Source of the DNA: CAIUSP01 sp964594365
Lineage (GTDB): Bacteria > Actinomycetota > Thermoleophilia > Solirubrobacterales > 70-9
Direction of reading: 5' to 3'
Assembly (NCBI GenBank): GCA_964594365.1
Contig: CAZQMB010000025.1
Span: forward strand, 1-15,449
DNA length: 15,449 nt
Below the pieces are notes generated by a model. That model did not search any database. It was not told where the DNA came from and worked only from the letters and a program-made list of their open reading frames with translations. Shown piece by piece: positions 1 through 7,230 of this stretch (positions are counted from its first letter, which is position 1; each line of letters starts with the position of its first letter). A program made the position numbers and the translations under genes.

Positions 1-1409
1 CCCTCGCTCCACTCCTGCTCGAGATCCTTCTTCTTGTTGGTCAGGCGGCGCTCCTGATCGCGCAGGTTCGCGGCCTTCTCGAACTCCTGAGCCTCGATCG
101 CGGCCTCCTTGTCGCGGCGAGTGGTCTCGATCTCACCCTCGAGATCGCGATAGACCGGCGGCTGACTCATCGACTTGATCCGCATCCGCGATGCGGCCTC
201 GTCGATCAGATCGATCGCCTTGTCGGGCAGGAAGCGCTCGGAGATGTAGCGGTCGGCCAACTCGGCAGCAGCCTCGAGGGCCTCGTCGAGGATCTTGACG
301 TGGTGGTGAGCCTCGTAGCGCTCGCGCAGGCCTTCGAGGATCTGCACGGTCTGCTCGGTAGAGGGCTGCTCGACCTTGATCTGGGCGAAGCGCCGCTCCA
401 GCGCGGCATCGCGCTCGAGGTACTTGCGGTACTCATCGAGTGTGGTCGCGCCGATCGTCTGCATCTCGCCTCTGGCTAGCGCTGGCTTGAGGATCGAGGC
501 TGCGTCGATTGCGCCTTCTGCAGCGCCTGCGCCGACCAGGTTGTGCAACTCGTCGATGAAGAGGATGATGTCTCCGCGCTGGGTGATCTCCTTCATCACC
601 TTCTTCAGACGCTCCTCGAACTCACCGCGGTACTTGGATCCGGCGACCAGCGCCGCCAGGTCCAGTGTGTAGATCTGCTTGTTCCTCAGAAGCTCGGGGA
701 CCTCGCCGCTGTTGATCCTCGCGGCCAGTCCTTCGACCACGGCAGTCTTGCCCACTCCAGGCTCACCGAGGAGGACCGGGTTGTTCTTGGTGCGGCGCGA
801 GAGCACCTGCATGATCCGTTCGATCTCGGTCTCGCGACCGATCACCGGATCGAGCTTGCCGTCTGCGGCCAGCTTGGTCAGGTTGCGACCGAACTGATCG
901 AGCAACTTCGAGGACTTCTTGCCCTCGCTGCTCGGGGCGCCAGAGCTGGACTCGCTGCCGCGCTTGGACCCGCCGGGACCGGAGAGCATGCGGATGACCT
1001 CGTTGCGGATCTTCTCCGAGTCGGCGTCGAAGTCGAGCAGGATTCGGGCGGCAACGCCCTCGTTCTCACGCACCAGGCCGAGCAGGATGTGCTCGGTGCC
1101 GATGTAGTTGTGGCCGAGTGAGAGAGCCTCGCGAAGGGCGAGTTCCAGAACCTTCTTTGCGCGCGGGGTGAAGGGGATCTGCCCGGCGGTGACCTCTTCG
1201 CCCGATCCGACGATCCGGACGACCTGCGAGCGGACGCGCTCGACCGTGATGTCGAGTGACTCGAGGACGCGCGCGGCGAGACCCTCTTCCTCGCGGAGAA
1301 GGCCGAGCAGGATGTGCTCGGTGCCGATGTAGTTGTGCTTCAGGGTGCGGGCCTCTTCCTGGGCCAGCACTACGACCTGACGCGCTCTCTCTGTAAATCG
1401 TTCGAACAT
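1..1409 (-). CDS. clpC: ATP-dependent Clp protease ATP-binding subunit ClpC (C-terminus beyond window)
   Basis: ClpC is the Hsp100 AAA+ unfoldase that feeds substrates to ClpP in the cytoplasm. The ATG at 1409-1407 opens a frame with no stop to the left edge, giving about 469 residues; the second AAA+ domain and C-terminus lie outside. The translation starts MFERFTERARQVVVLAQEEA. It shows two Clp N-terminal repeats (about 1-145), each with the core HNYIGTEHILLGL, then a charged Gly/Ser linker. The D1 AAA+ domain has Walker A GEPGVGKT at 215-222 and Walker B ILFIDEL near 281-288. A UVR-like middle segment at about 420-456 (EIETTRRDKEAAIEAQEFEK) separates ClpC from ClpA and ClpB. The ribosome site is weak (GCAGAGACCG before ATG). 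It follows lysS after a 312-bp gap, so it is probably expressed from its own promoter. In actinobacteria clpC is an essential, stress-controlled gene. Confidence 0.97.
   Translation of the reverse strand, partial: MFERFTERARQVVVLAQEEARTLKHNYIGTEHILLGLLREEEGLAARVLESLDITVERVRSQVVRIVGSGEEVTAGQIPFTPRAKKVLELALREALSLGHNYIGTEHILLGLVRENEGVAARILLDFDADSEKIRNEVIRMLSGPGGSKRGSESSSGAPSSEGKKSSKLLDQFGRNLTKLAADGKLDPVIGRETEIERIMQVLSRRTKNNPVLLGEPGVGKTAVVEGLAARINSGEVPELLRNKQIYTLDLAALVAGSKYRGEFEERLKKVMKEITQRGDIILFIDELHNLVGAGAAEGAIDAASILKPALARGEMQTIGATTLDEYRKYLERDAALERRFAQIKVEQPSTEQTVQILEGLRERYEAHHHVKILDEALEAAAELADRYISERFLPDKAIDLIDEAASRMRIKSMSQPPVYRDLEGEIETTRRDKEAAIEAQEFEKAANLRDQERRLTNKKKDLEQEWSE
1075..1112 (-). 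repeat. 38-bp perfect direct repeat, copy in second Clp N repeat
   Basis: This stretch is identical over 38 bases to 1300-1337, and the flanking bases differ at both ends. It encodes HNYIGTEHILLGL, the core of the second N-terminal Clp repeat of clpC. The copies are 225 bp apart, exactly 75 codons, so recombination between them would stay in frame. Confidence 0.9.
1300..1337 (-). repeat. 38-bp perfect direct repeat, copy in first Clp N repeat
   Basis: This is the partner of 1075-1112, encoding the same residues in the first Clp N repeat. The protein repeat is a family feature. Identity at every wobble position over 12 codons is more than protein conservation needs, and suggests gene conversion or strong codon bias. 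Confidence 0.9.
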
Positions 1410-1458
1410 CGGTCTCTGCTCGCCTGTGGCCTTTCCGGTCTGGGTTATCGGTTCTTCG

Positions 1459-1527
1459 GTTTCGGGTGGTCTATCAACCCACCCGGCGGGTCGGGGTTTC
1501 GGAGTTTCGGTGTGCCGTGGGTTTCGG
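1459..1527 (-). repeat. CCGAAAC heptamer repeats in the clpC leader
   Basis: Four exact copies of CCGAAAC (minus strand) lie at 1459-1465, 1496-1502, 1504-1510 and 1521-1527. A degenerate relative lies at 1451-1459. They lie inside the predicted 5' untranslated leader of clpC, 50 to 118 bases before the start codon. Spacing is irregular (37, 8 and 17 bases start to start), so this is not a simple tandem repeat. Possible roles are an operator or an RNA-binding site; none is demonstrated. Confidence 0.6.
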
Positions 1528-1592
1528 TCTCGAGCCAGACGATGAATCTGACTTTCTCCGCGCCGCCCCCGGTCCACACCCGGACTGAGGGC

Positions 1593-1598
1593 ATTATA
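1593..1598 (-). promoter_or_regulatory. Candidate -10 box of the clpC promoter
   Basis: The minus strand reads TATAAT here, a perfect sigma-70-type -10 hexamer in otherwise GC-rich sequence. A start about 7 bases downstream would give a leader of roughly 175 nt before the clpC ATG. I see no TTGACA-like -35 at 16-18 bp spacing; the sequence there is CAGGGC, so the promoter may depend on an activator. No CIRCE or HAIR heat-shock operator is visible. Confidence 0.55.
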
Positions 1599-1620
1599 GG
1601 GAGACGGTGTTTCCGGCCCT

Positions 1621-1643
1621 GCGGCCCGTTGCAGTTCGGCCGC
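1621..1643. promoter_or_regulatory. Inverted repeat beside the clpC promoter
   Basis: GCGGCC at 1621-1626 and GGCCGC at 1638-1643 form a perfect 6-bp inverted repeat around an 11-base centre. It ends just where the -35 region of the candidate clpC promoter would begin, a place where activators bind. It could instead be part of the 3' hairpin of the lysS transcript, although no U-tract follows. Confidence 0.4.
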
Positions 1644-1721
1644 GGTGGAGTCTGCAGTTACCGACGTTTGCGGGGGTTTTCCCGCTGCGAGGGGACATAA
1701 GTACGCACTCGCGTTGCAGGA

Positions 1722-3170
1722 TCAGTCACGCATCGCCGGGAACAGGAGTACCTCCCGGAGACTCGCGGCGCCGCTGAGGATCATCACCAGACGGTCTATT
1801 CCGAGCCCTACTCCTCCGGTCGGCGGCATCCCCGCCTCGAGAGCCTCGAGGAATGCCTCGTCGTAGGGTTGGGTTTCGTCGTCACCGCGCTCGAGTTCCT
1901 CCGCCTGTTGCTCGAACCGGCGGCGCTGCTCATCCGGGTCGTTCAACTCACTGAAAGCGTTGGCTATCTCCATGCCTCCGATGAACGCCTCCCAGCGCTC
2001 GACCAACCCTTCCTCGCTCCGGTGATTCTTGGCGAACGGAGAGAGCTCTACGGGATAGTCGGTGATGAAGGTGGGCTCGATCAGTTTCGGCTCGACCTGC
2101 TTCGAGAGCAACTCGTCGACCAGCTTGCCCCAGCCGGCCGTCGGATCGACCTCACCGCCCATCGCCGCAGCCAACTCGTCCCGGCTGGGGTGCTCCATCA
2201 CATCGATTCCGGACTCCTCGCGGATCGCATCGCGCAGGGTGACCCGGCGCCAAGGTGGGGCGAGATCGATCTTCTTGCCGTCGCGCTCCACCTCGGTGGT
2301 GCCGAGCACCTCGCGGGCGACACCCGAGACGAGCTCCTCCAGGCGACGGGCCTGATCGTCGTAGTCGGAGTAGGCCTCGTACCACTCGACCATCGTGAAC
2401 TCGGGGTTGTGCTTCATCGAGATGCCCTCGTTGCGGAAGTCCCGACCGAGCTCGTAGACGCGGTCTATGCCCCCTACCACCAGGCGCTTGAGATAGAGCT
2501 CGGTTGCGATGCGCAGATAGAGGTCGCGGTCGAGCGAGTTGTGATGGGTGGTGAACGGACGCGCCAACGCGCCCCCGTAGAGCGGCTGGAGGATCGGGGT
2601 CTCGACTTCCACGAAGCCCGCCTGATCGAGATATGCGCGCACGCCGGTGACGGTCTTCGCGCGGAGCCGGAAGAGGTCACGCGATTCCTCGTTGGCTATC
2701 AAGTCGAGTTCGCGGCGGCGATAGCGGGTCTCGGTATCCGTGAGGCCGTGATGCTTCTCGGGTGGCGGCCGAAGGCTCTTGGCCAGCAGGGTCCAGGAGG
2801 TGACCCTGACGCTCAACTCACCCCGCTTGGAGACGAAGATCGTCCCTTCTACGCCGAGGATGTCGCCGAGGTCGAGCGAGACGATCGAGTCGAACCCGTC
2901 CTGTCCCAACTCATCCACCCGAGCCTGCGCCTGGATCTTGCCGGTGCCGTCGCGCAGATCGAGGAACGCCTGCTTGCCCATCTCGCGTCGAGCGGTCAGG
3001 CGCCCCGCGATCCGGCAGGTGTCGCTGGTCTCGGCTCCGGCCTCGAGCGACTCGTGCTGGGCGCGAACGGCCGAGATCTCGGTGCGGTCAGGGAAATCGT
3101 GGGGGTAAGGGTCTACTCCGCTCGCCCGAAACCCATCTAGCTTCAGGCGACGATCGTCGCCGGTCTCCAC
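1722..3170 (-). CDS. lysS: Lysyl-tRNA synthetase, class II (LysRS)
   Basis: This enzyme charges tRNA-Lys with lysine in the cytoplasm. The 482-residue length is close to the bacterial family (about 490-505). An N-terminal helix with GVDPYPHDF leads into an OB-fold anticodon-binding domain (about 53-130, with MGKQAFLDLRDGTGKIQ). The class II catalytic domain follows: motif 1 near 178-195 (FVEVETPIL), motif 2 at 245-264 (FRNEGISMKHNPEFTM), motif 3 at 453-465 (GVGLGIDRLVMIL). The start is GTG, separated by only 2 bases from the greA TGA. It therefore looks translationally coupled to greA, with no clear independent ribosome site; the GAGG right before GTG is too close to serve. It is likely the last gene of the coaX-dusB-hydrolase-greA-lysS unit. 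Confidence 0.97.
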   Translation of the reverse strand: METGDDRRLKLDGFRASGVDPYPHDFPDRTEISAVRAQHESLEAGAETSDTCRIAGRLTARREMGKQAFLDLRDGTGKIQAQARVDELGQDGFDSIVSLDLGDILGVEGTIFVSKRGELSVRVTSWTLLAKSLRPPPEKHHGLTDTETRYRRRELDLIANEESRDLFRLRAKTVTGVRAYLDQAGFVEVETPILQPLYGGALARPFTTHHNSLDRDLYLRIATELYLKRLVVGGIDRVYELGRDFRNEGISMKHNPEFTMVEWYEAYSDYDDQARRLEELVSGVAREVLGTTEVERDGKKIDLAPPWRRVTLRDAIREESGIDVMEHPSRDELAAAMGGEVDPTAGWGKLVDELLSKQVEPKLIEPTFITDYPVELSPFAKNHRSEEGLVERWEAFIGGMEIANAFSELNDPDEQRRRFEQQAEELERGDDETQPYDEAFLEALEAGMPPTGGVGLGIDRLVMILSGAASLREVLLFPAMRD

Positions 3171-3172
3171 CC

Positions 3173-3652
3173 TCAGGCCCGCTCGATCTTGGTGATCTTG
3201 AACTTCTTCTTCGGGCCCTTCGGGGCCTCGACGGTGACGATCTCGTTTCGCTTGTGGCCGAGCAGCGCCTTGCCCATCGGCGACTCGTTGGAGAGCTTCT
3301 GCTGCGCGGGGTCTGCCTCGGCCACGCCCACGATGTGGAACTTCTGGGACTTGCCCGACTTCTGATCCTTAACGTGCACCAGCACTCCCACCTCGACCTG
3401 ATCGGTGTGGACCTTGCGCTTGTCGATCACGGTGGCGCGACGCAGACGCTCCTGGAGGTGCGAGATCCGCTGTTCGAGCATCGCCTGCTCGTTCTTGGCG
3501 TCCTCGTACTCGGCGTTCTCGGCGACATCGCCGAACTCGCGGGCCTCCTTGATCCGCTCCGCCACCTCGGCACGCTTGACGGTGACGAGGTGATCCAACT
3601 CCTCTTCGAGCTTGGCGAGGCCTTCTCTGGTTATCGGTGTCTCTCGTGCCAT
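3173..3652 (-). CDS. greA: Transcription elongation factor GreA
   Basis: GreA binds the secondary channel of RNA polymerase and stimulates cleavage of backtracked transcripts. The 159 residues match the family length. The N-terminal coiled coil (about 1-75) carries the acidic tip GDVAENAEYEDAKNEQ at 41-56; Asp42 and Glu45 correspond to the Mg-coordinating tip residues. The C-terminal FKBP-like domain (about 80-159) contains SPMGKALLGHKRNE. The ATG at 3652 has a good ribosome site, AAAGGA, 7 bases upstream. The gap to the upstream hydrolase is 30 bp and contains a candidate promoter; lysS follows 2 bases after the stop. Confidence 0.97.
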   Translation of the reverse strand: MARETPITREGLAKLEEELDHLVTVKRAEVAERIKEAREFGDVAENAEYEDAKNEQAMLEQRISHLQERLRRATVIDKRKVHTDQVEVGVLVHVKDQKSGKSQKFHIVGVAEADPAQQKLSNESPMGKALLGHKRNEIVTVEAPKGPKKKFKITKIERA

Positions 3653-3681
3653 TTCCTGATCCTTTGTCGGAAGGGCGCGGG

Positions 3682-3687
3682 ATTATA
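3682..3687 (-). promoter_or_regulatory. Candidate -10 box upstream of greA
   Basis: TATAAT on the minus strand overlaps the TAA stop of the alpha/beta hydrolase gene, about 30 bases before the greA ATG. It would give a leader of about 23 nt that includes the AAAGGA ribosome site. No good -35 hexamer is seen 17 bp upstream. It may let greA-lysS be expressed apart from the rest of the unit. Confidence 0.35.
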
Positions 3688-4606
3688 ACGAGGAGTCGAC
3701 TGCCTCCACCAGTACCTCGCAGAAGCGCTCAGGGTCTTCGATCTGCGGGTAGTGACCGAGGCCCGGCAGGCGCGTGACAGGCGTATCAGGGCGCAACGAG
3801 AGGACCGCGTCGAGCACATTGGTGGTAGCGACGGGGTCGTCGAGGCCCCAGGCGAGGCGCAGATCTCCCTTCCAGTCCCGAATCGCCCCGTGCCACCGCT
3901 CGGCACGGCGCTCACGCTCATCCATGTAGGAGATCAGCAGGTGGCCCATCCGCCCCCCGCCGTCGTAGTTCAGCAACTGCCACTGGTCGGTCGCCTCGTC
4001 ATCGGTGAGCGGGTGATCGGTCGAGAAGACCGAGCCGAACTGGTTGCGGAAGAAACGTTCGTTCTGCAAGCGAGAGAAGACCGGACCGAAGCGGCCCCGC
4101 AGCAGCCGCTGCCCCAAGACGGGACTGGCCGCCGACTGCACCATCGAGCCGTTGAAGAGCAGCACCCCTGCCACCTGAAACCCGAGGAGCCCCTCGATGT
4201 CCCGGGCCAGCAACTCCAGCCCGACCGAGGTCCCCATGTCGTGACCGACCAGATAGACCGGTCTGCCCTCCGTCCCGTGGCGCGCCACCAGGGCCTCGAC
4301 TACATCAGCCTGGACCAGCAGCGAGTTCTCCTGCCGAGGCTTGCCGGAGAGCCCGAAACCGATGAAGTCCATCGCTAGCACCGAGGCCTCGAGCCTGCCC
4401 GGGAGGCGGTCGAAGGTGGGGCGCCAGTCGAAGCTGCTCGACGGAAAGCCGTGGAGGAAGCAGATCAACGGACCGGCATCGCGATCGGCCGTGAAGACGT
4501 GGATCGGGTACCCGCCGACCTCCTCGGTTCGGCCGCTCTCGGCCCAGTCGCGCACCCGGGCGCTCATCCCGTCGAGGGAAGGGCGGGCTCGTGGGTAGAG
4601 GTTCAC
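3683..4606 (-). CDS. Alpha/beta hydrolase, epoxide hydrolase / MEST-like
   Basis: This is a 307-residue alpha/beta-hydrolase-fold protein with no signal peptide, so probably cytoplasmic. It has the oxyanion-hole motif HGFP (52-55) and a nucleophile elbow GHDMG (121-125). Asp123 is the nucleophile, as in epoxide hydrolases and haloalkane dehalogenases rather than Ser esterases. A candidate acid is Asp256/257 (GLDDP), with catalytic His285 in LGHYPQIEDPE. The DER-rich stretch followed by RRAERWHGAI and HYPQIEDP recalls the MEST/PEG1 branch; this is from memory, not a search. The substrate is unknown. The start is GTG, overlapping the dusB stop as GTGA, which suggests coupling. Met14 (ATG at 4567) is an alternative start, and neither has a strong ribosome site. 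The gene separates dusB from greA and is probably an accessory passenger in the operon. Confidence 0.85.
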   Translation of the reverse strand: MNLYPRARPSLDGMSARVRDWAESGRTEEVGGYPIHVFTADRDAGPLICFLHGFPSSSFDWRPTFDRLPGRLEASVLAMDFIGFGLSGKPRQENSLLVQADVVEALVARHGTEGRPVYLVGHDMGTSVGLELLARDIEGLLGFQVAGVLLFNGSMVQSAASPVLGQRLLRGRFGPVFSRLQNERFFRNQFGSVFSTDHPLTDDEATDQWQLLNYDGGGRMGHLLISYMDERERRAERWHGAIRDWKGDLRLAWGLDDPVATTNVLDAVLSLRPDTPVTRLPGLGHYPQIEDPERFCEVLVEAVDSSL

Positions 4607-5652
4607 TTGGCCGAGCCCGCGGGCGCGGCAAGGCCGGAACCGGTCGTGGCCTCGATCTCGACGCCGGTGGCCTCGATCACCATCTCACGGGCCGACTCGA
4701 GGCTGTCCGACTGCTGGAGGGCCTGATCGAGAGCCTTGCGATCTTCCAAGTCGAGCCGCTCCACGTACCAGGGGTAGAACTTGCGCAGGTAGCGAGCGGC
4801 ACGCTCCGGCCCGAGGTGATCGGCCGCTGAGTCCATCACCCAGAAGAGTTCGGCAACCACTTCCTGGTTGCCCTGCGGCGCCTCGCCGCTGCCGGTCAGC
4901 TCGCCGAAGATCCAGGGGTAGCCGAGCGCGCCGCGGGCGATCATCACGGCATCCGCGCCGGAGGCCTCGTAGGCGTGGAGGGCGGCGTCGGCGTCGCTCA
5001 GGCCGCCCGAGATGATCATCGGCACCTCGATCGCCTCGGAGAGGCGGCGGGCCAGAGCGTAGTCGGGCTCGCCCTTGTGATGGACCTGAGCGGAGCGAGG
5101 GTGGAAGCCGATCGCGGCGGCACCGCCGTCCTCGACCAGGCGCACCGCGAGGTCGAGGCCACGGGTGTCACCGGTCTTGGTTCCCGAGCGGACCTTGCAG
5201 GTGACCGGCAGCCCGGATCCCTCGCGAGCCGCTACGCAGAGTGCAACTGCGCGGTCGGGATCGTCGATCAACGCGGCGCCGGAGCCGGTCTTCAGCACCT
5301 TGCGCACCGGGCAACCCATGTTGATGTCGATGATGTCGGCACCCGCCTCGGCGGCGGTACGAGCAGCCGAGGCCATCACCTCGGGCTCTTGGCCGAAGAG
5401 CTGCAGGGCGACCGGGTGCTCGTCGGGGTGCAGGCGGAGGAACTCGCGGTGGGTGCGCTCGTCTCCGTAGTGCAGCCCGAAGCTCGAGATCATCTCCGAG
5501 ACCGCGAGCCCTGCCCCGAAGCGGCGGGCCTGGAGCCGGACGAACCAGTTGCCGATGCCGGCCAGCGGAGCCAGCAGGACTCGGTTCTCGATCTCGACCC
5601 CACCGATAGGGAAAGGCTCTGTGAGCGGTGGCTGTGGGTTGGCGATCGTCAT
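4603..5652 (-). CDS. dusB: tRNA-dihydrouridine synthase, DusB-like
   Basis: This FMN-dependent enzyme reduces specific uridines in the tRNA D-loop with NADPH. The 349-residue protein has a TIM-barrel start (RVLLAPLAGIGN). The catalytic motif is INMGCPVRKV with Cys114 as general acid. It continues with KTGSGAAL, TCKVRSGTK (Lys153), FHPRSAQVHHKGEPDY (His184), a phosphate-binding ISGGLSDADA and IARGALGYPWIFGEL. The usual APMAGVTD-type entry is altered to APLAGIGN, and the C-terminal tail (about 325-349, Ala/Gly-rich) is variable. The ATG at 5652 has a good ribosome site (GAGAGG, 7 bases upstream) that overlaps the coaX stop region, 12 bp after coaX. In Bacillus, dusB also sits in the folate-lysS cluster, which supports the call. 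DusB subtype rather than another Dus is inferred from family resemblance and context. Confidence 0.93.
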   Translation of the reverse strand: MTIANPQPPLTEPFPIGGVEIENRVLLAPLAGIGNWFVRLQARRFGAGLAVSEMISSFGLHYGDERTHREFLRLHPDEHPVALQLFGQEPEVMASAARTAAEAGADIIDINMGCPVRKVLKTGSGAALIDDPDRAVALCVAAREGSGLPVTCKVRSGTKTGDTRGLDLAVRLVEDGGAAAIGFHPRSAQVHHKGEPDYALARRLSEAIEVPMIISGGLSDADAALHAYEASGADAVMIARGALGYPWIFGELTGSGEAPQGNQEVVAELFWVMDSAADHLGPERAARYLRKFYPWYVERLDLEDRKALDQALQQSDSLESAREMVIEATGVEIEATTGSGLAAPAGSAK

Positions 5653-5664
5653 TCGGAAACCTCT

Positions 5665-6429
5665 CTAGGTGTTGCGCTCGTAGATCAGTCGCAGGCCGGT
5701 CAGGGTGAGCAGCGGATCGACCTCGTCGATCGTCTCACAGTGGGGAGCGATCGTCTCCGCGATGCCGCCTGTGGCGATGCAGCGGGAAGGGGTGACGAGC
5801 TCCTCTGCCATCCGACGGACGATTCCGTCGACCAGCCCCGCGAAGCCGTAGGCGAAGCCCGCCTGCACCGCTGCCACCGTGTGCTTGCCGATGGCGTCAC
5901 CTGGCTTGGATACATCCACCGAGGAGAGCCGCGCGGCTCGCGAGGCGAGCGCCTCGAGTGAGACCTCGACGCCGGGCCCGATGGCTCCGCCGAGGTACTC
6001 GCCGTCGGCCGAGACGGCGTCGAAGTTGGTCGAGGTGCCGAAGTCCACCGTGATTGCTGCCCCTCCGACCTTGTCGAAGGCCGAGACCGCGTTGACCAGG
6101 CGATCGGAGCCGAGTTCGCGGGGGTTGTCGAGCAGGATGGGCATACCGGTCTTCAGATCCGGACCCACCACCAGCGCGCGCTGGCCCAGGTAACGCTCGG
6201 AGAGGTCCTCGTAGACCGGCCCGAGCCGAGGTACCACGGTGGAGACGATCCCGCCCTCGAGGCCCTGCGGCGAGACGCCGGTCATGGTGAACAGCCCCGC
6301 CACCTGGGAGGCGATCTGGTCGGGCGTGGCGGCAGGGTCGGTGGGCAGACGCCACTGATGGCGCACCTGATCAGCCTCGAACACCCCCAGATGGGTCTGG
6401 GTGTTGCCTACGTCTACGGCAAGGATCAT
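5665..6429 (-). CDS. coaX: Type III pantothenate kinase (CoaX)
   Basis: CoaX phosphorylates pantothenate, the first step of coenzyme A synthesis; type III enzymes belong to the ASKHA fold. I place the start at the ATG at 6429, giving 254 residues and the classic N-terminus MILAVDVGNTQTHLGVF with the P-loop DVGNT. An upstream in-frame start at 6489 would add 20 residues foreign to the family and overlap the divergent GST gene. Further motifs are NPRELGSDRLVNAV (conserved GxDR), TVDFGTSTNFD, GGAIGPG and IATGGIAET. The family more often has FGTATTFD; here Ser and Asn replace two residues. The ribosome site is weak. It heads a minus-strand run, followed 12 bp later by dusB. The pantothenate genes panC and panD, its neighbours in Mycobacterium, are not here. 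Confidence 0.93.
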   Translation of the reverse strand: MILAVDVGNTQTHLGVFEADQVRHQWRLPTDPAATPDQIASQVAGLFTMTGVSPQGLEGGIVSTVVPRLGPVYEDLSERYLGQRALVVGPDLKTGMPILLDNPRELGSDRLVNAVSAFDKVGGAAITVDFGTSTNFDAVSADGEYLGGAIGPGVEVSLEALASRAARLSSVDVSKPGDAIGKHTVAAVQAGFAYGFAGLVDGIVRRMAEELVTPSRCIATGGIAETIAPHCETIDEVDPLLTLTGLRLIYERNT

Positions 6430-6432
6430 CTC

Positions 6433-6445
6433 GGCATAGAATGCC
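6433..6445. promoter_or_regulatory. Short palindrome in the coaX/GST divergent gap
   Basis: GGCAT-AGA-ATGCC is a perfect 5-bp inverted repeat in the 25-bp gap between the divergent starts of coaX (6429) and the GST-like gene (6455). On the plus strand it contains TAGAAT, a fair -10 box, which would make the GST transcript nearly leaderless. It may be a shared control site, but its small size means chance is possible. Confidence 0.3.
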
Positions 6446-6454
6446 TGAACTCCG

Positions 6455-7210
6455 ATGGGCACGACGCTATTTGGCATTCCCGGTTCCAACCCTGCAATGA
6501 GCGCGCAGTTGATGCTCGACTACAAGGGGGTTCCCTTCAAGCGGACCGAGTTGCTGCCGGTGATCTCGAAGGGCGTCCTGCGCGCGATGGGCTTTCCCGG
6601 CGTGACCGTGCCGGCGATGAAGCTCGACGACGGCCGGAAGGTCCAGGGGTCGCTCGAGATCTCACGCGAGCTCGAGCGGATCCGACCGGAGCCACCTCTC
6701 TTCCCGACCGATCCCGCCGAGCGCGAGAAGGTCGAGGAGGCCGAACGCTGGGCCGAGCAGGTTCCGCAGGCGCGAGCGCGCCAGCTCGTGTGGTGGGCGA
6801 TGAAGCGCGATCGCGCCCCGCTCGTGAGCTTCGCCGAGGGCGCCAAGCTGCCGGTACCGATCGGTATCGCGATCAAGACGGCCGCGCCCATCGTGGAGAT
6901 CTCCGGTCGCGTCAACGGCGCCGACGACGCGAACGTACGGATGGCGCTGGCGGCGATGCCGGAGATGCTCGGACACGCGGACAGGCTGATCGCCGACGGA
7001 GTGATGGGAGGAGATCAGCCGAACGCCGCCGACTTCCAGCTGGCGCCAAGCCTGCGGTTGATGATGACCTTCGAGGATCTGCTGCCGATCATCGGCGGCC
7101 GTCCATGCGGAGAGTTGGCCATCAGGCTGGTGCCGCACTTTCCCGGACACATCCCGTCGGTCTTCCCCGCCGCGTGGATCCGCCAGGCCGCGGGCGAAGC
7201 CACCGTCTGA
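6455..7210 (+). CDS. Glutathione S-transferase-fold protein
   Basis: This is the only plus-strand gene in the window, with 251 residues. The N-terminal thioredoxin-like domain (about 1-78) shows TLFGIPGSNPAM with a Ser/Asn at the active-site turn, a helix ending in YKGVPF, and TVPAMKL with the cis-Pro (Pro53) that contacts the thiol. GSLEIS at 65-70 sits where GSTs have ESxAI. A helical C-terminal domain follows (about 85-245, with ADFQLAPSLRLM). Its substrate is unknown; most actinobacteria use mycothiol rather than glutathione, so a glutathione role should not be assumed. There is no visible ribosome site before the ATG at 6455; a near-leaderless transcript is possible. It diverges from coaX over 25 bp and converges on the propeller gene at the hairpin at 7231-7268. 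Confidence 0.8.
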   Translation: MGTTLFGIPGSNPAMSAQLMLDYKGVPFKRTELLPVISKGVLRAMGFPGVTVPAMKLDDGRKVQGSLEISRELERIRPEPPLFPTDPAEREKVEEAERWAEQVPQARARQLVWWAMKRDRAPLVSFAEGAKLPVPIGIAIKTAAPIVEISGRVNGADDANVRMALAAMPEMLGHADRLIADGVMGGDQPNAADFQLAPSLRLMMTFEDLLPIIGGRPCGELAIRLVPHFPGHIPSVFPAAWIRQAAGEATV

Positions 7211-7230
7211 GGCGTAGGGTCGCCTGAGGG

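Larger units (their letters stand above)
1410..1721. other. Intergenic region between lysS and clpC
   Basis: This is a 312-bp stretch without a credible gene; the short plus-strand frames here lack a ribosome site and family signature. Read on the minus strand it holds, in order, a weak stem GCGGG/CCCGC at 1670-1685 just past the lysS stop with no T-tract, a GC-rich inverted repeat at 1621-1643, a perfect TATAAT at 1598-1593, and a leader of about 175 nt with four CCGAAAC repeats before the clpC ATG. In Mycobacterium this slot between lysS and clpC carries lsr2; no such gene is present here. Confidence 0.7.

Noticed and set aside
543..1121. Plus-strand frames opposite clpC
   Set aside because: The minus-strand ClpC reading is certain (Walker A, Walker B, two Clp N repeats); the opposite frames have no motif.
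1314..1700. Plus-strand 128-codon frame across the clpC leader
   Set aside because: It starts inside clpC, has Gly/Phe/Arg-rich low-complexity translation from the repeat-bearing leader, and has no ribosome site.
1699..1715. Possible CIRCE heat-shock half-site (TACGCACTC) upstream of clpC
   Set aside because: Only one imperfect half is present and no matching GAGTGC half lies 9 bases away.
1869..3140. A 423-codon plus-strand frame opposite lysS
   Set aside because: Same antisense artefact: lysS has all class II synthetase motifs, while this frame has no family signature.
4975..5961. A 328-codon plus-strand frame opposite dusB and coaX
   Set aside because: It spans two real genes on the other strand and their junction, which a real gene would be unlikely to do.
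6430..6489. Longer coaX start adding 20 residues
   Set aside because: The extra residues are not CoaX-like and would overlap the divergent GST gene; MILAVDVGNT is the family N-terminus.
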